Shown here: piece after piece, positions 18,021 to 27,799 of the stretch
Position numbering within the stretch: the stretch's first letter is position 1
How the letters are laid out: the number at the start of each line of letters is the position of its first letter
From: an uncultured Pseudomonadales bacterium
GTDB lineage: Bacteria; Pseudomonadota; Gammaproteobacteria; Pseudomonadales; Pseudohongiellaceae
Length of the DNA: 64,000 nucleotides
Direction of reading: 5' to 3'
Assembly: GCA_949372635.1 (NCBI GenBank)
Contig: CASIAB010000009.1
Coordinates: 185,952-249,951, forward strand
The notes under the pieces: model-generated
The model's input: only the letters and a program-made list of their open reading frames with translations
Told to the model about the DNA's origin: nothing
Database searches by the model: none
Translations under genes and position numbers: made by a program

Positions 18021-19118
18021 ATGAAAAATGTTTTGAACATAGCCACTTTGCTGTTTGTGGTAATAGCAAATAGTCTCGCGCATGGCGATAAATTGAAAAT
18101 CGCAAATGCCAACGCCGCCTTCGAAATAGGAGGCGTAGTTGTCACTGCCGGTGAAACCTACCGCGGCGAACTGAAAGTGCCGAGTGGCGATGATGAGGTC
18201 GAATCATTCATACCTATTACCGTTCATAATGGCAATGATGCCGGGCCGGTTCTGTCGTTGATAGCGGGCATCCACGGTTCTGAGTATTCCTCAATTCTCT
18301 CAATGCAAAAGCTCGCTGGATTGATAGATCCCGCTAAGTTAAGTGGCACACTGGTTATTGTGCATATTGCTAATATGCCCGCTTTTACTGGTCGCACCAT
18401 CTATTTCGGTCCGGATGACCTAAAAAACTTGAACCGTTCTTTCCCTGGAGATATTAACGGCACAATTACTGAACGTATTGCCTTCATCCTCAAGAGGGAA
18501 GTAATAATGCGCTCTGACTATTTAATAGATATTCATTCCGGTGATGCAAACGAGAGTCTGGGCCCCTCTTACAGTGCCTACTATGCGGAAGCTGGTGGGG
18601 AAATGGTTTTTGAGGAGTCGAGGAGGATAGCAATAGCCTTTGGGCTGGAAACCATCGTACAGTTTGCCGGCTCATATGATTCAGTAGATGATGCAATCTA
18701 TACGGGTGCACAAGCAGTGACCCTTGGTATACCGGCCATAGATATAGAGTCTGGTGAGCTCGGTAAATTCGGTGATCAGTATGTCGGTCCTATTATAGAT
18801 GGTGCACGCAATGTCATGCGAGAACTTGGCATGATTGCTGGCGACCCAGAATTGCCAGCTAACCCTTTATTTATAAGTAATCGAACCCGTGTCTTCAGCA
18901 ACCATGATGGTATATTTTATGCTGACCGCAAGGTAAAAACCGGAAATTACATCACGGCTGGTACGCGTCTCGGCATTATTACTGATTATCACGGAAATGA
19001 GTTAGAAACGATTGTCGCACCATCCGCAGGAGTGCTACTTATCCTATTTGGGACACCGCCGGTAAACAAGGGGGATAATGTTGTGGTGATTGGCAGGATA
19101 TCTGAATCCGGTTGCTAG
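18021..19118 (+). CDS. Exported succinylglutamate desuccinylase/aspartoacylase family protein
   Basis: 365 residues with a signal peptide (LLFVVIANSLAHG). M14-type zinc hydrolase. GIHGSEYSS supplies the His and Glu zinc ligands and YLIDIHSGD the second His. LNRSFPG is the substrate-binding arginine segment. The C-terminal beta domain (about 275-360) ends in the biotinyl-like fold PSAGVLLIL...KGDNVVVIG. Family members remove acyl groups from amino acids, or amidate/de-amidate small acids; the substrate is not evident. It stands alone and converges on uvrA. Confidence 0.85.
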   Translation: MKNVLNIATLLFVVIANSLAHGDKLKIANANAAFEIGGVVVTAGETYRGELKVPSGDDEVESFIPITVHNGNDAGPVLSLIAGIHGSEYSSILSMQKLAGLIDPAKLSGTLVIVHIANMPAFTGRTIYFGPDDLKNLNRSFPGDINGTITERIAFILKREVIMRSDYLIDIHSGDANESLGPSYSAYYAEAGGEMVFEESRRIAIAFGLETIVQFAGSYDSVDDAIYTGAQAVTLGIPAIDIESGELGKFGDQYVGPIIDGARNVMRELGMIAGDPELPANPLFISNRTRVFSNHDGIFYADRKVKTGNYITAGTRLGIITDYHGNELETIVAPSAGVLLILFGTPPVNKGDNVVVIGRISESGC

Positions 19119-19286
19119 CTTAATTTGGGTTAATCTATGTCCTTCATAGAAAGTCATCAGAGTATCGGCGGCCTATGCGTAAATTGATATTACTCAGAGC
19201 TATCCGAAATTGCTACTTGTGGCATCTCCGCTGATTACATTTTTCGATGACGAAAGAGCTAGCGATTGCTTTATATCTATCCGCCT

Positions 19287-22130
19287 CTAGCTCTGTCGCG
19301 CTAGTGTCTTCTTAAGATATTGTCCAGTATAAGATTTCTTTATATTCGCCACATCTTCGGGCGTGCCCTCGGCGATGATATTGCCGCCACCGCTGCCTCC
19401 TTCTGGACCTAAGTCAACGACCCAATCCGCTGTTTTCACTACGTCAAGATTGTGTTCGATGACAACGATGGTATTACCCGCATCGCGGAGATGATGCAGT
19501 ACTTTGAGCAGTTGCCGTATGTCTTGAAAATGCAGCCCTGTCGTAGGTTCATCGAGGATATATAGAGTCTTTCCAGTGTCTCGCTTGGATAGTTCTCGCG
19601 ATAGCTTGACGCGCTGTGCCTCACCGCCTGAGAGTGTTGTGGCAGCCTGTCCTAGACAGATGTAGGACAGGCCTACTTCCATGAGCGTCTGAAGTTTGCG
19701 TGCTATAGCCGGAACGGCGTCGAAAAACGCGCGCGCGTCTTCGATGGTCATATTTAATACTTCGTTAATATTCTTGCCCTTGTACTTCACTTCTAGGGTT
19801 TCGCGATTGTAGCGCTTGCTTCGACAAACCTCGCAGGCCACATAGACATCGGGAAGGAAATGCATCTCTACTTTTACTAGTCCATCTCCCTGACAAGCCT
19901 CGCAGCGGCCGCCTTTTACATTGAAACTAAAGCGACCAGGCTTGTAGCCGCGCGTTCGCGCCTCCTGGGTGCCAGCGAAGAGTTCTCTCACTGGAGTAAA
20001 AATGCCAGTGTAGGTGGCCGGATTCGAGCGTGGTGTTCTGCCGATCGGGCTTTGATCTATGTCTACTACTTTATCTAACTGATCCAGCCCGATTACCTTC
20101 TCATAGGGTGATGGGCTGAGAGTAGTAGCTTTGTTCAATTTCGTAGCGGTTATTGGGTAGAGAGTGTTGTTGATCAGCGTAGATTTTCCAGACCCAGATA
20201 CGCCAGTGACACAGGTGAATAGCCCTAGGGGAATTGTTAGGTCCACGTTCTGCAGATTATTGCCGGTCGCGCCTTTTAGGGTGAGCAGCTTCTTGTCGTC
20301 GTAGGGAACGCGATTCTTCGGTATATCAATTTTTTCTATACCGGAGAGAAATTTTCCGGTTAGGGATTTCTCCGACTTCATGATTTCGGCAAGCGTACCT
20401 TCCGCAACAATTTCACCGCCATGCACCCCCGCGCCGGGACCGATGTCGATGATGTGGTCCGCGCTAGCGATCGCTTCCTCATCGTGTTCCACCACGATCA
20501 CCGTATTGCCTAGATCGCGAAGGTGGAAGAGGGTATCGAGAAGGCGGCTATTGTCGCGTTGATGGAGGCCAATGGAGGGCTCGTCTAGAATATACATCAC
20601 CCCAACCAGGCCAGCGCCAATCTGGCTTGCCAAACGAATGCGTTGCGCCTCTCCGCCCGAGAGCGTGTCTGCACTGCGATTAAGTGTTAGATAGTTCAGC
20701 CCCACATCGATCAAGAATTTCAGGCGATCCTGCAACTCCTTTAGAATCTTTTCCGCGATCTGGGCACGGGTGCCAGAGAGTTTGAGTTTCTTGAAATAAT
20801 CGGCCGACTGTGCAACTGTCATTCCGGTGATGCTGGGCAGGTTTAATCCCTTGATTAGTACGTGCCGTGCGTCTTTCCTCAGGCGCGTGCCGCTGCAGTC
20901 CGGGCAGGATTGCGAGCTAAGGTATTTGGCTAGTTCCTCGCGGACATGATTCGATTCCGTCTCACGGTAGCGGCGTTCCATGTTGGGCAAGATGCCTTCG
21001 AAGGGGTAGCTACGTATGATTGTATCGCCATGATCGTTCACATAATGAAAATCGATGACCTCTTTGCCGCTTCCTCTGAGAATAAAATTCTGGTGCTTCT
21101 TAGAAAGCTTCTGAAATGGCGTCTCGACGGTGAAACCATAGTGAGCTGCCAAGGAAGTGAGCATCTGAAAATAGTAAATGTTGCGACGATCCCAGCCACG
21201 AATTGCGCCCTCTGCGAGAGCCAATGCCTCATCGGTGATAATGCGACTCTCGTCGAAAAACTGTTTTACGCCTAGGCCGTCGCAGGTCGAACAGGCACCG
21301 GCTGGGTTGTTGAAGGAGAATAACCTCGGTTCAAGCTCCGAGATACTGTGTCCGCATTGCGGGCAGGCAAATAAGGACGAGAACACGAGATCATCTTTCT
21401 GCTTCTCGCCATCTTCGCCGGTAATGCTGACTAGTGCTAAGCCGTCGGCTAATTGGATGGCAGTCTCGAAGCTCTCTGCGAGGCGTTGTTCTAGACCGGG
21501 CTTGACCTTCAGGCGATCGACCACCACGTCGATAGAGTGCTTTTTGTTCTTCTCTAGCTCAGGTGGGAACTCTATTTCACACACTAATCCATTAACCCTA
21601 GCGCGTATGAAGCCGCTGCTGTTCAATTCGCTGAAGACGTGAAGGTGTTCTCCCTTGCGCTCACGAATGATAGGCGCGAGCACCATGATGCGGCTGCTTT
21701 CGGGAAGTGCCATGACCTTGTCCACCATCTGGCTGACGGTCTGGGCTTGTAGCTTTATATTGTGCTCTGGGCAGTGCGGTTCTCCAACGCGGGCGAAGAG
21801 TAGTCGCAGGTAATCGTAAATCTCGGTAATCGTGCCCACTGTAGAACGTGGATTATGGGACGTGGACTTTTGCTCGATGGAAATTGCTGGTGACAGACCC
21901 TCTATATGATCGATATCCGGTTTCTCCATCATCGATAGGAACTGGCGCGCATAGGTCGAAAGCGATTCGACATAGCGGCGCTGGCCCTCTGCATATAGTG
22001 TGTCGAATGCCAGTGATGACTTGCCGGAGCCGGACAGCCCCGTGATGACTACGAGCTTATCGCGGGGAATAGTGAGATTAATGTTCTTTAGATTATGGGT
22101 GCGTGCACCCCGTACGACAATCGAATCCAT
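19287..22130 (-). CDS. uvrA: Excinuclease ABC subunit A
   Basis: 947 residues, normal length. The damage-recognition ATPase of nucleotide excision repair. Two ABC modules: Walker [10 protein letters not shown] (about 31-39) and GVSGSGKST (about 640). Signatures [12 protein letters not shown] and [12 protein letters not shown]; zinc modules CPQCGHSI...CSTCDG and CEACQGDG...CEVCRSKRY. The [20 protein letters not shown] block is typical. It is divergent from ssb, as in many gammaproteobacteria. No convincing LexA box (CTGT-N8-ACAG) was seen in the 267-base space between them. Confidence 0.98.
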   Translation of the reverse strand: MDSIVVRGARTHNLKNINLTIPRDKLVVITGLSGSGKSSLAFDTLYAEGQRRYVESLSTYARQFLSMMEKPDIDHIEGLSPAISIEQKSTSHNPRSTVGTITEIYDYLRLLFARVGEPHCPEHNIKLQAQTVSQMVDKVMALPESSRIMVLAPIIRERKGEHLHVFSELNSSGFIRARVNGLVCEIEFPPELEKNKKHSIDVVVDRLKVKPGLEQRLAESFETAIQLADGLALVSITGEDGEKQKDDLVFSSLFACPQCGHSISELEPRLFSFNNPAGACSTCDGLGVKQFFDESRIITDEALALAEGAIRGWDRRNIYYFQMLTSLAAHYGFTVETPFQKLSKKHQNFILRGSGKEVIDFHYVNDHGDTIIRSYPFEGILPNMERRYRETESNHVREELAKYLSSQSCPDCSGTRLRKDARHVLIKGLNLPSITGMTVAQSADYFKKLKLSGTRAQIAEKILKELQDRLKFLIDVGLNYLTLNRSADTLSGGEAQRIRLASQIGAGLVGVMYILDEPSIGLHQRDNSRLLDTLFHLRDLGNTVIVVEHDEEAIASADHIIDIGPGAGVHGGEIVAEGTLAEIMKSEKSLTGKFLSGIEKIDIPKNRVPYDDKKLLTLKGATGNNLQNVDLTIPLGLFTCVTGVSGSGKSTLINNTLYPITATKLNKATTLSPSPYEKVIGLDQLDKVVDIDQSPIGRTPRSNPATYTGIFTPVRELFAGTQEARTRGYKPGRFSFNVKGGRCEACQGDGLVKVEMHFLPDVYVACEVCRSKRYNRETLEVKYKGKNINEVLNMTIEDARAFFDAVPAIARKLQTLMEVGLSYICLGQAATTLSGGEAQRVKLSRELSKRDTGKTLYILDEPTTGLHFQDIRQLLKVLHHLRDAGNTIVVIEHNLDVVKTADWVVDLGPEGGSGGGNIIAEGTPEDVANIKKSYTGQYLKKTLARQS

Positions 22131-22285
22131 GACTCACTCACTGCGGTAGGCGGAACCGACCATTATCGACAATTACGGAGGCAGGAGTAAAGGATAGCTT
22201 GCGTATTAAAACAACGAAGTTTATTTCGGCGAAAATTTCTAATGAGTGCGGGCTTGTTATACACTCGCTGTAGGGGTTTTGATCA

Positions 22286-22349
22286 ATTTCAGGCTCCAAA
22301 TTAACAGTGATGCAGCACCTAGTTATGTAAGTCCTATTTCAGGCTCTAA
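22286..22349. repeat. Direct repeat in the uvrA-ssb divergent region
   Basis: ATTTCAGGCTCCAA (22286-22299) recurs as ATTTCAGGCTCTAA (22336-22349), exactly 50 bases apart, 13 of 14 identical. Spacing near five helical turns puts both copies on the same face of the helix, as for paired regulator sites. It may control ssb, whose start is 49 bases downstream of the second copy. Confidence 0.4.
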
Positions 22350-22397
22350 TATGGGTACTAATAGTGAAACAACGGGTTTTAGTCGGGGAGACAGATA

Positions 22398-22892
22398 GTG
22401 GCAAGTCGAGGTGTAAATAAAGTTATTCTGGTTGGAAACGCAGGTAACGATCCGGAGTTCAGGGTCATGCCAAACGGTAATGGGGTGGCGAATGTCTCTC
22501 TTGCGACTAGCGAAACCTGGAAGGATAAGACCACGGGAGATCAGCAGGAAAAAACTGAATGGCACCGGGTGATTTTCTTCAACCGCCTCGCCGAGATTGT
22601 AGAGCAATACATAAAGAAGGGTAGCAAGCTCTATATAGAGGGTCGCCTGCAGACTAGATCTTGGGAACAGGACGGTGTTAAGCGCTATACCACTGAAATC
22701 GTTGCCTCAGAGATGCAGATGCTAGACTCGCGTGGCGGCGGAAACGCTGGCGAAAACTCATTTGGTCAATCTCAGGGACAAGGTCAGCCTCAGGGTCAGG
22801 GCGGTGGTGCTCCAGCGGCTCGATCTGCATCTGCAGCGCCACAAGCGGCTCCTGCAAACTTCGACAACTTCGACGACGATATACCGTTTTAG
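22398..22892 (+). CDS. ssb: Single-stranded DNA-binding protein
   Basis: 164 residues starting at GTG with GGGAG 8-9 bases upstream. OB-fold N-terminus ([44 protein letters not shown]). A Gly/Gln-rich linker (about 112-145) leads to the acidic tail DDDIPF, which recruits repair and replication proteins. It coats ssDNA as a tetramer. Its place beside uvrA is conserved in gammaproteobacteria. Confidence 0.97.
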   Translation: MASRGVNKVILVGNAGNDPEFRVMPNGNGVANVSLATSETWKDKTTGDQQEKTEWHRVIFFNRLAEIVEQYIKKGSKLYIEGRLQTRSWEQDGVKRYTTEIVASEMQMLDSRGGGNAGENSFGQSQGQGQPQGQGGGAPAARSASAAPQAAPANFDNFDDDIPF

Positions 22893-23092
22893 GGATTTTC
22901 AGATCCCGGTCTAACTTCTCATGGGCTGTCTGCCGCAACGGTGGGATAGACTAAATAGTTATTTCCAACTCCCTCGGAATGGCTCTAGCCTAGCTTCTGC
23001 TTGACTCGAGCCACGTTTGATCAGACCTTACGCATTTAGATGTTTAACTATGATCGCTAACAGCGCATATTATTAATGGAAGTCACTCACTA

Positions 23093-24028
23093 GTGAAGTT
23101 GTTCTTAGTAGGAGCGAATAGTCCTGCAGGCAAAGGCCTGATCGAAATTTTGCGGAAAAACAAGATTCGTTTTCTTGCGCCTGCCGATAAAAACTTCGAC
23201 CTGATCAATGCGGGCTCAATCCCCAAGATGATCGCCGACTTTGCCCCTACTCAGCTGATCAACATGGCTGATTTTATCTCCAGAAACCACAGCGCGCTAA
23301 AGCGGGCAGAGTCCTCCGAGCAGCGCTGTGAACGAATTAATTCACTGCTGCCTTCTACCCTGGCCGAGATCTGCAATCAGCTCGATATTCCCATGTTGCA
23401 CCTTTCTAACTCTTACGTTTTCGATGGTGAGAAAAAACTGGGGTACAACGAAAATGACGAAACAAACCCTAAGGGCGTCTATGGCTATTACACACTGTCC
23501 GGCGAGCAAGCCGTACGAGATCATCCTAAGCATATAATCATGCGATCAGGTTGGCTCTTCGGTAAGCACAAAATAGGTTTAATCAAATCCTGGATTCATT
23601 CGATTAAGAAGCACAAGGGTGAATTAACCGTTTGGCGGCGCAGGTTTAGTCCTACATCAACGACTGAGATTGCCTCGGCGATATTGGCAGTTGCTCAGCA
23701 GGTGGACTGCGACGCGAATGTCTGGGGCACTTATCATTACAGTGGGTTGGAGATTAAGAAGGAAATCGAATTCGCTAGGCAGGTTTTCAAGTACGCTGCA
23801 AATCACGACGAAGAAATCTACCAGTTGTTGGAGAACACTAGGATTCGCGAAAATCTACCTCGGCTGCCGGAATTACCCAATTCCACGCTTTCCAGCAAGA
23901 AAATATTCGATACCTTTGGCATTAAGCAGAAGTCCTGGCACGGAGATTTGCAGGAGACCATTATGACGCTGTATGTAGGTCGTCTTCGAACTGAGCCAGA
24001 CGAATCAAAGAGTGATATCACTTCATGA
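23093..24028 (+). CDS. RmlD-like sugar-nucleotide reductase
   Basis: 311 residues starting at GTG. An NAD(P)-binding Rossmann protein of the dTDP-4-dehydrorhamnose reductase family. The glycine loop is atypical (FLVGANSPAGKGL) but in the right place. LHLSNSYVFDGEKK and the YGYYTLSGEQ segment (Tyr-x3-Lys replaced by Tyr with Ser/Gly) suggest the catalytic Lys is missing. RSGWLFG is the usual downstream block. Without the Lys it may be a weak or altered enzyme, or a binding protein. The moeA gene follows after 29 bases; no rhamnose genes lie nearby. Confidence 0.75.
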   Translation: MKLFLVGANSPAGKGLIEILRKNKIRFLAPADKNFDLINAGSIPKMIADFAPTQLINMADFISRNHSALKRAESSEQRCERINSLLPSTLAEICNQLDIPMLHLSNSYVFDGEKKLGYNENDETNPKGVYGYYTLSGEQAVRDHPKHIIMRSGWLFGKHKIGLIKSWIHSIKKHKGELTVWRRRFSPTSTTEIASAILAVAQQVDCDANVWGTYHYSGLEIKKEIEFARQVFKYAANHDEEIYQLLENTRIRENLPRLPELPNSTLSSKKIFDTFGIKQKSWHGDLQETIMTLYVGRLRTEPDESKSDITS

Positions 24029-24057
24029 CTATCTATCCCTTGAGCATAAGTTAAGAC

Positions 24058-25273
24058 ATGTCACTGACCCCAATTGACACAGCCCTAGAACAACTGGTGC
24101 CGTTGTTACCATTGATAACCGAGCAGGAAAGCGTGCTCTTAGAGCAGGCAACAGGAAGAGTCTTGGCGGGTGATTGTGTGTCACCAATTGATGTTCCTCC
24201 GCACCGCAATAGCGCGATGGATGGCTATGCTCTTAAAAGCACCGATCTAGGGTCTGAAAATATTCAGCTGAAGATTACCCAGAGAATTGCAGCGGGCGAA
24301 GTAGGCCAGCAGCTAAAATCGGGCGAGGCCGCGCGTATTTTTACAGGTGCCCCAGTACCTGAGGGTGCGGATGCCGTAGTGATGCAGGAAAACTGCAAAG
24401 TCAACGGTGATGTCCTTAGCGTTCAACAGCAGCATGTGCAGTCGGGCGGGAACTTGCGCCAGGCAGGAGACGATATACAAGCGGGCGCGTTGATGCTGGC
24501 AAAGGGTCATCGGCTAAAGCCGCAAGACATCGGCTTGCTTGCCTCTATCGGTTTGGAGTCCGTCAGTGTTACGAGAAGACTGCGAGTGAGCCTGTTAACA
24601 ACCGGCGATGAATTAGTGCAACCTGGCACGAAGCTGGAAGCTGGTCAGATCTACAATTCGAACTACTTCACTCTGCATGCTCTATTGAAAGGCTTGCAGG
24701 TAGAAGTCGCTCGATTGTGGCATAGTTGCGGATGATTTTGAGGGAACCCGTCGAGCGCTCGTGGCTGCAGCCGAGCAGAGTGACTGTGTAATTACCACCG
24801 GAGGAGTGTCTGTTGGTGAGGAGGATCATATAAAGGCTGTGATTGAGCAGGAAGGGGAGCTGCAGTTGTGGAAGTTAGCTATAAAGCCCGGCAAGCCTCT
24901 CGCCTGCGGCAAGATCGCGACGACTCAATTCTTCGGCCTGCCTGGCAATCCCGTCTCCGCTTTCGTTACTTTCGCATTAGTTGTTCGGCCCTGTCTGCTG
25001 GGTATGTTGGGCAGCACGCAAACCGCAGCGCATACATTTCGAGTGGCAGCTGGTTTTGCAGCTTCGGGGTCAGGAGAGCGACAGGAATATCTGCGTTGTC
25101 AGCTAGTGCAAGATGCGGATGGGGTGACTTCCCTGCAGGCACTGCGAAATCAAAGCTCAGGTGTGGCTGCGTCCTTAAGCCGGGCAGACGGATTAGGGGT
25201 CGTTCCTCCCTATACAGCGGTGACGATCGGCGATAATCTTGACTTCATTCCTTTTTCAGAGCTAATGGACTAA
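24058..25273 (+). pseudogene. moeA: Molybdopterin molybdenumtransferase, frame broken by one base
   Basis: MoeA inserts molybdate into adenylated molybdopterin. The first frame (24058-24735) carries DVPPHRNSAMDGYAL, RIFTGAPVPEGADAVVMQE and LLTTGDELVQPG, then stops. The second frame continues with VITTGGVSVGEEDH and FGLPGNPVSAFVTF to 25273. Dropping the T at 24718 makes one 404-residue protein reading LGIVADDFEGTRR across the join, the usual MoeA length. A +1 sequencing error or a recent mutation both fit. The molybdenum hydroxylase operon in this window implies that a working MoeA exists. Confidence 0.9.
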
Positions 25274-25291
25274 TTCTGAGACCCGAGCCCT

Positions 25292-26026
25292 ATGTCGATG
25301 CAGCCTCTTAGGCTTTTATTTTTCCCTTTGTGTGTACTGCTGTTAGGCAGTTGCCAATCACCTCTGGTCGAATCGACGCCCGGGGAGTCTCGACCTGCGA
25401 ACGAAGTACTCGATATTCGCGTGTTGTCAGAAGCCGAGGTTTACTCAGGGTCGGATAGTACTGATTCTAGCCTCATGATCCCAGATATCTTGTATGCAGC
25501 GTTACAGGCGCTTAGTGAAGATAAACTGTTAACTCCAGTCGATGATAATGCTCACGGTCGATTCAAGCGAGTGCTCGCTATAGATCCTAAGAATGAACTT
25601 GCGTTAGAGGGGATACAAAACATCGTAGTGCGGTATCTGCAATTGGCGGGGGAATCGATGAATAGGGGCATTTTTGATGAGGCGGAGAAACTGTTGGGCA
25701 GGGCTCGCTTCGTAGACCCCAATCATCCGGGGATAGATAGTGCGGCAGAGGCTCTCCGACTAGAGATGGATTCAAACGACTTCTTCTTCAAACTAGACTA
25801 TCCAAGCTATTCGGCTCGTTCCGAGCTGGCTCAGAATGAGCTTGCTGATATCGCCAGGCAAACGAGGGAGCACGAAGCCTTTTTTCTGATTACTGCGCCA
25901 AATGATGATCTAGCGAGATGGATGGTGTCGGTGATGCGCGAGGCGGTATCCGGTTATCGACTGCGCGGTAATATCGAACTCTCCAGCCGCCTTGGTATTC
26001 GTCTGCGGATGCCAAACGACGAATAG
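25292..26026 (+). CDS. Predicted lipoprotein with TPR-like helical region
   Basis: 244 residues. Lipobox LLLGSC with Cys21 gives a lipoprotein; the next residues (QSP) do not include the Asp retention signal, so outer membrane is likely. Residues 75-165 look like two or three tetratricopeptide-type helix pairs (FKRVLAIDPKNELALEGI, GIFDEAEKLLGRARFVDPNH), suggesting protein binding. The C-terminal 80 residues are of unknown fold. It follows moeA by 18 bases and precedes the DUF2333 gene. I do not recognise a specific function. Confidence 0.7.
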   Translation: MSMQPLRLLFFPLCVLLLGSCQSPLVESTPGESRPANEVLDIRVLSEAEVYSGSDSTDSSLMIPDILYAALQALSEDKLLTPVDDNAHGRFKRVLAIDPKNELALEGIQNIVVRYLQLAGESMNRGIFDEAEKLLGRARFVDPNHPGIDSAAEALRLEMDSNDFFFKLDYPSYSARSELAQNELADIARQTREHEAFFLITAPNDDLARWMVSVMREAVSGYRLRGNIELSSRLGIRLRMPNDE

Positions 26027-26171
26027 TCTAGTGTCAGGTCATTTTTCCCGCTATTTCACTTTTTGAGTGGCAATACACTAAGTTATCCCGAGCTGCTAAA
26101 CTGTGCTTATGTTCTGGACTTCCGTAAAAACTAGGTTGATCTCAGTGTTCTCCATCTCTGGTGATGGAAGC

Positions 26172-27153
26172 ATGTCTAAGCGAGTAATTCTGTACGGCCT
26201 TCGGTATCGTAATTATTTTTATTGTGTTGCTTGGCTTTTATTGGAGTAGCGAGCCAGCAGTTTTCTCTGTGCAGCAGAAAAATGCACAGAAGCTTGCTTC
26301 GATAGGCAATGACTATGTGGTGGGTAGCACCACAACAGTCGCATTAATAACGGTTGCAGAAACTCTGTTGAATAAACCTGGTGGCTACCTTAGCAACGAT
26401 GTTTCTCCGCCAGGCATCTATCTCGACAATATTCCAAACTGGGAATTCGGTGCCTTAGTACAGGTGCGGGATCTCGCGCGCACATTTCGTGAAAGCTTTA
26501 GTCGCTCACAGTCTCAATCAACAGAAGATCCTGATCTAATCATCAGTGAACCAAAATTTCATTTCAGCAATGACAGCTGGTTGTTTCCAGCAACGGAAAG
26601 CGAATACGCGGAGGCGGTAGGCCGCCTCGATTCGTATTTGGCACGTATTTCCGACCCAGCGAACACTGACGCTCAGTTTTATGCTCGAGCCGACAACCTT
26701 GCAGATTGGTTGTTGGCCGTCGAGTCCAGACTCGGCAGTTTGTCGCAACGATTAAGCGCGAGCGTTAGGCAGCAACGAGTGAATACGGACACATCTGGAG
26801 AGATGGCTACTACGCAATCTACGCCGGTACGCTCCGAGGTATCGGTTAAGACACCTTGGCTGCAAATTGATGATATTTTCTATGAGGCGCGCGGAGCGAC
26901 TTGGGCTTTGATGCATTTTCTAAAAGCTGTTGAAGTAGATTTTAAGGATGTATTGGAGGACAAGAATGCTGAGGCTAGTCTTAGTCAGATTATTCGAGAA
27001 TTGGAAGCGAGCCAGCGATCGATCTTCTTTCCGATTATTCTAAATGGTTCAGGATTCGGCATATTTGCAAATCATTCCCTTGCTATGGCGAATTATATAT
27101 CACGAGCGAATGCCGCGATTATCGATTTGAGAAATCTGCTTTCACAGGGATAG
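26172..27153 (+). pseudogene. DUF2333 family membrane protein, frame broken by one base
   Basis: Residues from 26224 on match DUF2333 proteins (GFYWSSEP, then DNIPNWEFGALVQVRDLART and DSWLFPATE.EY). The frame starting at GTG 26224 lacks most of the expected N-terminal membrane helix. Dropping one C of the pair 26198-26199 joins it to an ATG at 26172, giving MSKRVILYGFGIVIIFIVLL, a complete transmembrane anchor, and a 326-residue protein. Function of the family is unknown; the bulk would sit in the periplasm. GTG 26145 is an alternative start. Confidence 0.8.
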
Positions 27154-27216
27154 GTGAGGTAGATTGATCGAGCCGCTCGACGCGTAAATTCGTTCCGGCT
27201 AGAGACCCTGTGAGTC

Positions 27217-27741
27217 ATGATCCTTTCGTTACTAAAAACCTATAGCCGGCTTTTTATTTTTGCGGCTGGTCTACTGCTAGGTATTCAGGTTCCCAATTTC
27301 GTCGATCAGTACGAGCGGCGAATCGATGCGCATTACCTCGAAGTCAGCGCCAATATTAGTGGCTTCCAATCCACTGCTGATCTGCTTTTCTCTGGCGACA
27401 TGGAAGCGCTAATTACTTATTACGCGGAGAGCAACGACTTGGTATTCGAAAGCGATGCGCAGAGCATACGAGGTATCGTGGCTAGATATAGCCGTATTTC
27501 TAATGAGCGAGAGGCCCTATCTCGCAACATCTTTGCCGCGGCGATGCACGTACTCCTATATGCTGATGCTGAATTTATAGATGAGACTTTCGAACAGTAT
27601 GGCTATACGGTCCCGTTAAACATGCTCGCCGTTGAGTGGGGCCTAGCTATAGCGTTGCTCCTAACAATCGCCATAGACCTTGGACTATTCGGTTGTGTAA
27701 AGTGTGCAGGACTGATCAATCGCAAGAAAAAAACCAGTTGA
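27217..27741 (+). CDS. DUF2937 family inner-membrane protein
   Basis: 174 residues. Membrane helices at about 9-24 (LFIFAAGLLLGIQVP) and 140-160 (WGLAIALLLTIAIDLGLF). Between them is a helical periplasmic part beginning NFVDQYERRIDAHYLE, characteristic of DUF2937. The basic tail NRKKKTS is cytoplasmic. Function unknown. It lies 63 bases after the DUF2333 gene and 58 before SulP. Confidence 0.75.
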   Translation: MILSLLKTYSRLFIFAAGLLLGIQVPNFVDQYERRIDAHYLEVSANISGFQSTADLLFSGDMEALITYYAESNDLVFESDAQSIRGIVARYSRISNEREALSRNIFAAAMHVLLYADAEFIDETFEQYGYTVPLNMLAVEWGLAIALLLTIAIDLGLFGCVKCAGLINRKKKTS

Positions 27742-27799
27742 AGAGCCTCTAGCCATAGAGTTGAGTGTTTTGATCTAGATAAGAATTATCCTTAATAAG

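Noticed and set aside
21178..21642. 154-codon open frame on the plus strand inside uvrA
   Set aside because: Antisense shadow of a certain uvrA reading frame, no ribosome site and no family resemblance.
22131..22397. LexA (SOS) box between uvrA and ssb
   Set aside because: No CTGT-N8-ACAG match; the only CTGT in place lacks the second half.
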